DNA of 5,659 nt from JBDSLU01 sp039916225. Its GTDB lineage: Bacteria > Acidobacteriota > Vicinamibacteria > Vicinamibacterales > Vicinamibacteraceae. The translations under genes and the position numbers were made by a program. The stretch is taken from NCBI GenBank assembly GCA_039916225.1, contig JBDSLU010000079.1:1-5659 (forward strand), in the 5' to 3' direction. Under the pieces are notes generated by a model. The model was not told the origin of the DNA and made no database searches. It saw nothing but the letters and a program-made list of their open reading frames with translations. Within the stretch, counting starts at the first letter, position 1, and each line of letters starts with the position of its first letter. Below are positions 1 through 4,659 of the stretch, in pieces.

Positions 1-572
1 ACGAGGAACGCCTCGGTCGCCTGCTGATTGAGCATGATCTCGACGCTGAGCCGATCGTCGGACTCCGCCGGCAGCCGTGCCGGCGGGGCCTCGATCCGGA
101 GCAGCGGAGCCGGGACGTCGATCTCCCATCCGATCCACACCATCGTGTAGCCGTCGCGCATCAGCAAGCCATCGCCGACATCACCGTCGGTGGTCGGATC
201 GCCGCTCGGTGCGGCCCGATTGAATCGTCCCAGCAAGCTGCGACGACCACGGTTCGAGACTTCGAACAGCAGCACGCCGTTGCCCTTCGACGGGTCCGTC
301 GGGCGAAGCACGTAGAGGTCGGACGAGAAGTGCACACGGCCGTCGGGATCACGTGGCGCGCGCCCCAGATCGACGATGCCCGCGTTGTGAGGATCGTCAG
401 GATCCAGCGCGAACGCGATACGGCCGACCAGCCTTTCGTAAGCCCCCGTGGCCCCGAAGGCCTGCCCACCTGCCACCGTCGTTCGAGACGTCACGGTGAC
501 GCTCGTCACGTCGGCGGACGTCGAGCGCGGCTGCACCAGCAGGCACAGAACGACGAAGATGAACCCTCGCAT
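1..572 (-). CDS. Exported alpha/beta-hydrolase-domain protein, N-terminal part (runs off the left edge)
   Basis: The frame is open from ATG at 572 to the window edge, giving 190 residues with no stop. A GGGAGG ribosome binding site lies 7 nt before the ATG. Residues 1-20 look like a Sec signal peptide (MRGF, a hydrophobic FVVLCLLV core, then a likely STSA|DV cut). After it come the blocks I associate with the 'alpha/beta hydrolase domain' family (PF20091-like): GAYERLVGR near 43-51, LDPDDPHNAGIVDL near 56-69, RDPDGRVHFSSDLYVLRP near 74-91, and KGNGVLLFEVSNRGR near 96-110, followed by MRDGYTMVWIGWE near 138-150. The catalytic Ser, Asp and His of this family lie further downstream and are outside the window, so activity cannot be judged. 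The gene lies 122 bp downstream of esterase 1 on the same strand and could be co-transcribed with it. Members of this family are mostly uncharacterised, so substrate is unknown. The family call rests on recognised motifs only. Confidence 0.82.
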   Translation of the reverse strand, partial: MRGFIFVVLCLLVQPRSTSADVTSVTVTSRTTVAGGQAFGATGAYERLVGRIAFALDPDDPHNAGIVDLGRAPRDPDGRVHFSSDLYVLRPTDPSKGNGVLLFEVSNRGRRSLLGRFNRAAPSGDPTTDGDVGDGLLMRDGYTMVWIGWEIDVPAPLLRIEAPPARLPAESDDRLSVEIMLNQQATEAFL

Positions 573-694
573 CGCAGAACCTCCCGAGGGCATCGACGCG
601 GTCGACCGACCGCTCAACGACGTGGGTCGCCAAGCCCTCAGTACCTTCAGCGAGAAATGGGTGCCGAAACGACAACAGCCTGGTGCCGGCGGCG
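573..694. other. Gap between esterase 1 and the downstream hydrolase gene
   Basis: This 122-bp spacer separates two minus-strand genes. Apart from the ribosome binding site at 580-585 I see no convincing promoter, no hairpin followed by a T-run, and no copy of the LacI-type operator found elsewhere in the window. The best CG-centred candidate, around 672-685, matches poorly. Without a terminator, read-through from esterase 1 into the hydrolase gene is plausible, but the length of the gap leaves room for an unrecognised promoter. Confidence 0.5.
580..585 (-). promoter_or_regulatory. Ribosome binding site of the alpha/beta-hydrolase-domain gene
   Basis: The minus strand reads GGGAGG, 7 nt before the ATG at 572. 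It fixes the start of a gene that is cut by the window edge. It also gives the gene its own translation signal despite following esterase 1 on the same strand. Confidence 0.7.
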
Positions 695-1876
695 CTATTT
701 GAAGAGCAGCGGCGCAAGGTCTCGCAAGTAGCGGCGCCACACACGCCAATGGTGGGCGCCCTCCGTCTCGAGAAACGTGTGCTCGACCCCAGCTTTCTGA
801 AGAGCATCGTGCAGCGTTCTGGCTCCCTTCATCGCCGCGTCGTCCTTGCCGCACGCGATCCAGAGCAGGTCGAGCCGCTTATTGGCGGAGGCCGGGTCAG
901 CGGCCAGCGCGGCGATCGGATCGCCCCCCGGCGCCGCGGCGTTTCCGCCGCCCCCCAGTCCGGCGCTCATGATGCCGACGGTGCTGAAGGTCTCGAGATG
1001 GCGCAGGCCGTAGCGCCCGGCCTGCCCGCCGCCCATCGAGAAACCCACGATCGCCCGGTGCGTGCGATCGGCAATCGTCCGGTACTTGGAGTCAATCATC
1101 GGGATGATGTCCTCGAGGAGATCGCGCTCGTAGAGCGCTGGGTCGCCGCGAGTGCCTGAGGTGTCGGGCGCGATGCCGGTTCCGTCGCCGTTGACGTGGG
1201 CGCCACCGTAGCCGAGCGGCATCACGACGAGGAACGGCGCGATCGAACCCTTGGCCAGCAGGTTGTCGAGGATGTCGTTGGCGCGCCCGTAGCGGTGCCA
1301 CGAGTGGTGATCGTTGGCGAAGCCGTGCAGGAGGTAGAGCACGGGGTATCGGCGCCTGCGCGCCTGATCGTAGCCCGGCGGCACGTATACGTTCAGCTCG
1401 CGGGTCACGCCGTTGGACCTGGACCGGTAGAGGAGCGTTCGAATCTCGCCGTGGGACACGTCCTGGACGTCGTAGAACGCGGGTTGCGGACCCGGGACCG
1501 TCAGCAGGCTGGTCGTGGTCGTGGTGACGTACCCCACCTTCACCTGCGGGTTGTTCGGATCCGTCAGCCGGACGCCGTCGGCGGTGAAGTAGTAAACGTA
1601 CATCTCGGGATCGAGGGGCCCGATGGTCGCGCTCCACACGCCGTCATCGCCCTTGCGCAGCTCGGTGTCGGCCCCGAAATCTCCAGAGACGGTCACGGCC
1701 TTCGCATCGCGCGCCGCCAGGCGGAACGTGACGCGGCGGTCGGCCGCGACGTCGGGTGAGACGACGGCGGCCGTGGTTGGGCGCGCGCCGACCTCCTGGG
1801 CCGCCGCAGTCGTCTCACCCGACAACATGGCTGCGAGCACTGCGATTCCTATCCGGACTGACGTGCGTCGTGTCAC
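695..1876 (-). CDS. Secreted CE1-like esterase with N-terminal beta-sandwich domain (esterase 1)
   Basis: The product is 393 residues from a GTG start at 1876. The frame is open as far as 2323, but the GTG has a strong AGGAGG 5 nt upstream and is followed at once by a signal peptide (MTRRTS, hydrophobic core, AAA|Q cut near residue 26). The upstream part is antisense to the neighbouring gene. Residues about 45-125 form an Ig-like/CBM48-like N-terminal module (VTVSGDFG, GVWSATIGPL, YYFTADGVRLTDP). Residues about 135-393 are an esterase-D type alpha/beta hydrolase (PF00756). Visible landmarks are YVPPGYD, the oxyanion-side motif YLLHG, the nucleophile elbow GFSMGG (Ser280), the acid in WIACGKDD (Asp346) and the histidine in EGAHHW (His375). 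The triad therefore looks intact. CE1-like relatives with this architecture cleave acyl esters such as feruloyl or acetyl groups from plant polysaccharides; the substrate here is inferred, not shown. It is divergent from a paralogue and shares its control region. Confidence 0.9.
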   Translation of the reverse strand: MTRRTSVRIGIAVLAAMLSGETTAAAQEVGARPTTAAVVSPDVAADRRVTFRLAARDAKAVTVSGDFGADTELRKGDDGVWSATIGPLDPEMYVYYFTADGVRLTDPNNPQVKVGYVTTTTTSLLTVPGPQPAFYDVQDVSHGEIRTLLYRSRSNGVTRELNVYVPPGYDQARRRRYPVLYLLHGFANDHHSWHRYGRANDILDNLLAKGSIAPFLVVMPLGYGGAHVNGDGTGIAPDTSGTRGDPALYERDLLEDIIPMIDSKYRTIADRTHRAIVGFSMGGGQAGRYGLRHLETFSTVGIMSAGLGGGGNAAAPGGDPIAALAADPASANKRLDLLWIACGKDDAAMKGARTLHDALQKAGVEHTFLETEGAHHWRVWRRYLRDLAPLLFK

Positions 1877-1881
1877 TGAGC

Positions 1882-1887
1882 CCTCCT
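1882..1887 (-). promoter_or_regulatory. Strong ribosome binding site selecting the GTG start of esterase 1
   Basis: The minus strand reads AGGAGG, 5 nt before GTG at 1876. This decides between the GTG and much earlier in-frame starts (up to 2323) that would add about 149 residues antisense to esterase 2. Confidence 0.8.
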
Positions 1888-1960
1888 GTCCTCGCGCTGG
1901 ACCTGGGTAAGGTGCAGCGGCCAACCACCGCGCCGTCGAGGGCCGCGGAAGCACGTTGTA

Positions 1961-1974
1961 TGGAAACGCATACA
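1961..1974 (+). promoter_or_regulatory. LacI-type operator candidate A
   Basis: The site reads TGGAAACGCATACA, a CG-centred pseudo-palindrome of the form bound by LacI/GalR proteins (12 of 14 matches to the general cre pattern TGWAARCGYTWNCW). It differs at one position from the site in front of the lacI gene at 4460. It also lies in a perfect interrupted inverted repeat: TGTATG at 1957-1962 and CATACA at 1969-1974, with 6 bp between the arms. It sits 85 bp upstream of the esterase 1 start. Confidence 0.65.
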
Positions 1975-2027
1975 TCATCGCAGAGTCCGTGCCATTATGC
2001 GCTCTGTGCTGGCTGTAGAAAGTCGGC

Positions 2028-2041
2028 TGAAAGCGTATACG
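2028..2041 (+). promoter_or_regulatory. LacI-type operator candidate B
   Basis: The site reads TGAAAGCGTATACG. It matches 11 of 14 positions with the site before the lacI gene at 4460 and 10 of 14 with candidate A, and keeps the central CG and the TGRAA and ATAC blocks. It ends 34 bp before the esterase 2 ATG, where a bound repressor would block initiation. It is less similar than candidate A, hence the lower confidence. Confidence 0.5.
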
Positions 2042-2066
2042 CGGCCCCGTTGGGGCTGCGCCTTTC

Positions 2067-2070
2067 GAGG
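2067..2070 (+). promoter_or_regulatory. Ribosome binding site selecting the ATG of esterase 2
   Basis: GAGG is followed by 5 nt and then ATG at 2076. The alternative GTG at 2070 overlaps this element and has no element of its own at a proper distance, so the ATG is preferred. Confidence 0.6.
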
Positions 2071-2075
2071 TGCAC

Positions 2076-3272
2076 ATGAAGAGAACGATCGGGATGGCTC
2101 TGGCGCTGCTCGCGATGGCAGCAGTGGCGTCGGCGCAACCGCAAGGTGAGTTCAAGCCGGCAGAGACCAACGTCTGGGGTGCGGAGTATCCGCGCGTCGA
2201 CGCGACCGGACGCGTCGAGGTCCGCATCAAGGCGCCCGACGCCGCCAAGGCCAGACTCAACTTCTGGAGTGGGCCCAAGGTCGACATGGAGAAGCAGGCC
2301 GACGGGTTCTGGACGGTGATCACGCCGCCGCTCGTGCCCGGCCTGCACTACTACACGATCATCGTGGACGGGGCGGAGTTCGCCGATCCTGGCAGCCACG
2401 CGTTCTTCGGCGGCAGCAAGCACGCCAGTGCCGTCGAAGTGCCGGAGGCCGGGGCTGACTACTACGCGATCAAGGACGTCCCGCACGGACAGGTCCGCGA
2501 GGTCTGGTACTCATCGAAACCGACAGGCACCTGGCGGCACGCGGTCGTCTACCTGCCGCCCGGCTACGACACGCAGGGGAAGACGCGCTATCCGGTCCTC
2601 TACCTGCAGCACGGCGGCGGCGAGGACGAGACCGGCTGGATCCGTCAGGGGCGGGCCAACTTCATCCTCGACAACCTGCTCGCCGAGAGCAAGGTCAAGC
2701 CGATGATCGTGGTGATGGCCTACGGCTACGCACGCCGGGCCGGCCAGGCCGTCGTCAACCCGCCGGGCGGACCGGCCCCGGCGACGCAGGAGGCGCGCCA
2801 GCGGACGATGCAGGAGATGGCCTCGACCTTCCAGGCCGACGTCACCGATGCTCTCATCCCGTTCGTCGACTCCACCTTCAGAACGATCGCCACCCGCGAG
2901 CACCGGGCCATGGCCGGCCTCTCGATGGGCGGCTTCCAGACCTTCCAGATCACGTTGAACCGTCTGGACCTGTTCTCGCACATCGGCGGCTTCAGCGGCG
3001 CCGGCGGCCTCAACGGCCGGCCCCTCGATCCGAAGGCGGACTTCAACGGCGCCTTCGCCGATCCGAAAGCGTTCGCCAAGAAGGTGAAACTGCTCTGGCT
3101 GGGCATCGGAACGGCGGAGCCGGAGCGGATGCGCGAGGGCATCCGCGGCTTCCACAAGGCACTCACGGATGCCGGGATCGAGCACGTGTATTACGAGTCG
3201 CCTGACACGGACCACGAGTGGCAGACCTGGCGCCGTGACCTGCGCGACTTCGCGCCGCGGCTCTTCCGCTGA
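2076..3272 (+). CDS. Secreted CE1-like esterase with N-terminal beta-sandwich domain (esterase 2)
   Basis: The product is 398 residues from ATG at 2076; a GTG two codons earlier is in frame but overlaps the ribosome binding site. Residues 1-20 are a clear signal peptide (MKRT, then ALALLAMAAVASA|QPQ). Residues about 45-122 form an Ig-like/CBM48-like module (VEVRIKAPDA, GFWTVITPPLVPGLHYYTIIVDG). Residues about 130-398 are an esterase-D type hydrolase. Landmarks are YLPPGYD, the oxyanion-side YLQHGGG, WIRQGRANFILDNLLAE (residues about 188-204), the nucleophile elbow GLSMGG (Ser283) and the histidine in DTDHEW (His380). The position matching Asp346 of esterase 1 is Glu348 (GIGTAEPE), so the acid may be glutamate. 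The loop after VVMAYGY is about 8 residues longer than in esterase 1 and Pro/Gln-rich, perhaps shaping the active-site entrance. It is a paralogue of esterase 1, so likely exported to act on ester-substituted polysaccharides or oligosaccharides; the exact substrate is unknown. It is convergent with the lacI gene, 6 bp away. Confidence 0.92.
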   Translation: MKRTIGMALALLAMAAVASAQPQGEFKPAETNVWGAEYPRVDATGRVEVRIKAPDAAKARLNFWSGPKVDMEKQADGFWTVITPPLVPGLHYYTIIVDGAEFADPGSHAFFGGSKHASAVEVPEAGADYYAIKDVPHGQVREVWYSSKPTGTWRHAVVYLPPGYDTQGKTRYPVLYLQHGGGEDETGWIRQGRANFILDNLLAESKVKPMIVVMAYGYARRAGQAVVNPPGGPAPATQEARQRTMQEMASTFQADVTDALIPFVDSTFRTIATREHRAMAGLSMGGFQTFQITLNRLDLFSHIGGFSGAGGLNGRPLDPKADFNGAFADPKAFAKKVKLLWLGIGTAEPERMREGIRGFHKALTDAGIEHVYYESPDTDHEWQTWRRDLRDFAPRLFR

Positions 3273-3278
3273 GGCGAA

Positions 3279-4460
3279 TCAGCCCGCCACCGCAGCGGCC
3301 GCTTCCGTCAATTCGTGGGGAAGCGCCGCTGCGCGGGCGATGTCCAGGCGCTGGAGCATGAGGTTCAAATTGCTGCTCATGACGACGTACGGCGCGAGGA
3401 TCTGCCGGCACGGCGTCGGCAGCTGCCGCGTCTGCAGGTAGCGATGCAGCAGCTGGACCGCAGTCTGCCCCTGGGTGAGGGGCCGCTGATAGATGGTGGC
3501 GGCGACCTTGCCGCTGCGGATCCAGGGGAAGAGCTCTGGCGCGAGGTCGGTGGCGACCACGACGAGGTCCACCAGGCGGCCTTCGTGCCCGGCGGCCCGG
3601 AGCACGGGCACGGCGTCGTTGGTGCTGATGTACAGGCCCTTCAGTCGTGGGTGCGCATGCAGCAGTTCGCGGACGCGCCGATGTGTCTCCCGCTCGTCGA
3701 CGTGTGAGTCGACGACGGCCGCGAGCGTGAGGCGCGAGCTCAGCCTCGAGAGGCTCGCCATGAAACCGCGCACATGCTCGGCGTGCGTCCGGCTGACCGT
3801 CGGCGAGCCGATGATGGCGACCTGGCCGCGGCCCGGTACGAAGCGCGCCATCAACTCGCCAGCGAGGGCCCCGACGCTGAGAGGGTCGGCAAAGACCGAC
3901 AGCAGCCGGGGGCGACCGGGTACGGCGTCGACGACCGTGGCGATCGGCAGGGTGGGCCCGGCGACATCCTCGAGCCGCGCGGCGATCGCCTTCGAGCTAC
4001 CCGGGACCACGATCAGTCCGGCACTGCCGCTCAACGCGCGCGGCGATAGCAGCAGGGCCTGCTCTTCAGCGGAGGCGTAGGTGCGGAACTCGAGCGCCAA
4101 GGATGGGGCGAACGGCGCGGCGCCTTCCCGAATGCCGTCGCGCAGCGTCTGCATGAAGAGCGAGTCGCCCGCTGGCAGATGAACGGCGATCTGCTGTGAC
4201 CGACGGGACCGCAGGTAGCTCGCTGCGAGATTGGGCCGGTAGCTGAGAGCCTGGGCGGCGGCGAGGACGCGCGCGCGGGTGTCGGGATTGACGCCCGGCT
4301 TGTCGTGGAGCGCGCGATCCACGGTGCCGACGGACACGCCAAGGCGCTGCGCGATGTCTCTGATTCCGACTGCCGACCGAGGCTGGCGGGCAACGACATC
4401 GCGTGAGGCCGGCGTACCGTCTACGGGCGGGAGGGAGGGGCCGCCGCGCTCGCCGAGCAT
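3279..4460 (-). CDS. LacI-family repressor with periplasmic-binding-protein-like sensor (lacI-A)
   Basis: The product is 393 residues from ATG at 4460. An in-frame GTG at 4511 would add 17 residues, but that stretch is AT-rich, unlike coding sequence here, and holds the operator and promoter candidates. Neither start has a good ribosome binding site. The helix-turn-helix spans about residues 33-52 (IRDIAQRLGVSVGTVDRALH), followed by KPGVNPDTRARV and the hinge NLAASYLRSRRS, where Leu83 is in the place of the hinge leucine that enters the CG step of LacI operators. The sensor domain, about 90-370, resembles sugar-binding proteins (PF13407-like): GLIVVPG, FADPLSVGALAGELMARFVPGRGQVAIIG, GLYISTNDAVPVL and a final SGKVAATIYQRPLTQGQ block. 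It most likely represses the adjacent esterases and itself through shared operators and responds to a sugar; the inducer is unknown. The 30 residues ahead of the helix-turn-helix are longer than usual. Confidence 0.9.
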   Translation of the reverse strand: MLGERGGPSLPPVDGTPASRDVVARQPRSAVGIRDIAQRLGVSVGTVDRALHDKPGVNPDTRARVLAAAQALSYRPNLAASYLRSRRSQQIAVHLPAGDSLFMQTLRDGIREGAAPFAPSLALEFRTYASAEEQALLLSPRALSGSAGLIVVPGSSKAIAARLEDVAGPTLPIATVVDAVPGRPRLLSVFADPLSVGALAGELMARFVPGRGQVAIIGSPTVSRTHAEHVRGFMASLSRLSSRLTLAAVVDSHVDERETHRRVRELLHAHPRLKGLYISTNDAVPVLRAAGHEGRLVDLVVVATDLAPELFPWIRSGKVAATIYQRPLTQGQTAVQLLHRYLQTRQLPTPCRQILAPYVVMSSNLNLMLQRLDIARAAALPHELTEAAAAVAG

Positions 4461-4466
4461 CGGCAA

Positions 4467-4496
4467 ACTGTATGCGTTTTCATGTTGTGGCGTCAA
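4467..4496 (-). promoter_or_regulatory. Possible promoter of lacI-A, proximal
   Basis: On the minus strand, TTGACG (4491-4496) and TACAGT (4467-4472) are separated by 18 bp, matching sigma-70 boxes at 5 and 4 of 6 positions. Transcription would begin at or next to the ATG at 4460, giving a leaderless message; this would explain why no ribosome binding site is seen. Operator C overlaps the -10 box and spacer. Confidence 0.4.
4469..4482 (-). promoter_or_regulatory. LacI-type operator candidate C (autoregulatory site of lacI-A)
   Basis: The minus strand reads TGAAAACGCATACA, 13 of 14 identical to operator A between the esterases and 13 of 14 to the general cre pattern. It ends 8 bp before the ATG at 4460 and overlaps the -10 box of the nearest promoter candidate, the expected position for self-repression. 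Confidence 0.65.
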
Positions 4497-4525
4497 TTGA
4501 TGACAATACACCCATAAAAACGGTG

Positions 4526-4554
4526 AAAATACCTCTCGCGAACGTTTACATCAA
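4526..4554 (-). promoter_or_regulatory. Possible promoter of lacI-A, distal
   Basis: On the minus strand, TTGATG (4549-4554) and TATTTT (4526-4531) are separated by 17 bp, each matching 4 of 6 sigma-70 consensus positions. The cre-like site at 4537-4550 fills most of the spacer. This is an alternative to the proximal promoter, giving about 59 nt of leader before the ATG at 4460. Confidence 0.3.
4537..4550 (-). promoter_or_regulatory. Additional cre-like operator candidate D
   Basis: The minus strand reads TGTAAACGTTCGCG: 12 of 14 matches to the LacI/CcpA-type pattern, with a perfect left half TGTAAACG and a degenerate right half. It differs from sites A-C in having T rather than A after the CGY core, so it may be read by the second regulator (lacI-B). 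Confidence 0.35.
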
Positions 4555-4645
4555 TCACCCTGCGTCGATGCGCCACGATGTTGGCGAGCGAGTGTCACCC
4601 TCACCACGCGGCCTTGGGGCTGGTCGAGACGCCCGCTGACCGCGT

Positions 4646-4651
4646 GAGAAG
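4646..4651 (+). promoter_or_regulatory. Likely ribosome binding site of lacI-B
   Basis: GAGAAG lies 8 nt before ATG at 4660. It is purine-rich but imperfect. The nearby ATG at 4652 and GTG at 4644 both reach a stop within a few codons, so they are not competing starts. Confidence 0.45.
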
Positions 4652-4659
4652 ATGACGGC

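Larger units (their letters stand above)
1877..2075. promoter_or_regulatory. Divergent control region between the two esterase genes
   Basis: These 199 bp separate the starts of two divergent paralogous esterases. The region holds two LacI-type operator candidates (1961-1974 and 2028-2041), whose centres are 67 bp apart. A possible leftward -10 box, CATAAT on the minus strand at 1994-1999, would place the first operator just downstream of the start of transcription; its -35 partner is weak. For the rightward gene the best -10-like box, TATACG at 2036-2041, overlaps the second operator, and no good -35 is seen. The promoter boxes are tentative. The operator placement is the firmer observation. 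Confidence 0.6.
4461..4659. promoter_or_regulatory. Divergent control region between the two lacI genes
   Basis: This is a 199-bp gap with a conspicuous AT-rich block (about 4464-4556) in an otherwise GC-rich window. For the leftward gene it holds two promoter candidates and an operator close to the ATG. A second cre-like site lies at 4537-4550. I could not find a convincing promoter for the rightward lacI gene; the GC-rich part, 4557-4640, shows nothing recognisable. Confidence 0.6.

Noticed and set aside
330..731. Plus-strand open frame across the hydrolase 5' end and the gap
   Set aside because: Arg/His-rich shadow overlapping the signal peptide and start of a well-supported minus-strand gene.
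1196..1759. Plus-strand open frame (187 residues) opposite esterase 1
   Set aside because: It is a compositional shadow without motifs; the minus strand encodes a clear two-domain esterase.
2033..2042. Perfect palindrome GCGTATACGC as an independent site
   Set aside because: It overlaps operator B and the palindromic core is not shared by operators A or C, so I treat it as part of B rather than a separate site.
1877..2323. N-terminal extension of esterase 1 by about 149 residues in an open frame
   Set aside because: It lies antisense to the 5' end of esterase 2, covers the operator sites, has no domain character, and the GTG at 1876 has a strong ribosome binding site followed by a signal peptide.
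2511..3215. Minus-strand open frame (234 residues) opposite esterase 2
   Set aside because: Antisense shadow; no recognisable domain and no start signal worth noting.
3294..3303. Palindrome AGCGGCCGCT near the convergent gene ends
   Set aside because: It lies within lacI-A coding sequence, has no loop or T-run, and is expected in GC-rich coding DNA; not a terminator.
3493..4080. Plus-strand open frame (195 residues) opposite lacI-A
   Set aside because: Low-complexity Arg/Ser/Thr-rich translation with no motifs, opposite a well-supported regulator.
4516..4529. AT-rich CG-centred sequence around AAAAACGGTGAA as a further operator
   Set aside because: It matches the LacI-type pattern at only about 10 of 14 positions and lacks the conserved right half.
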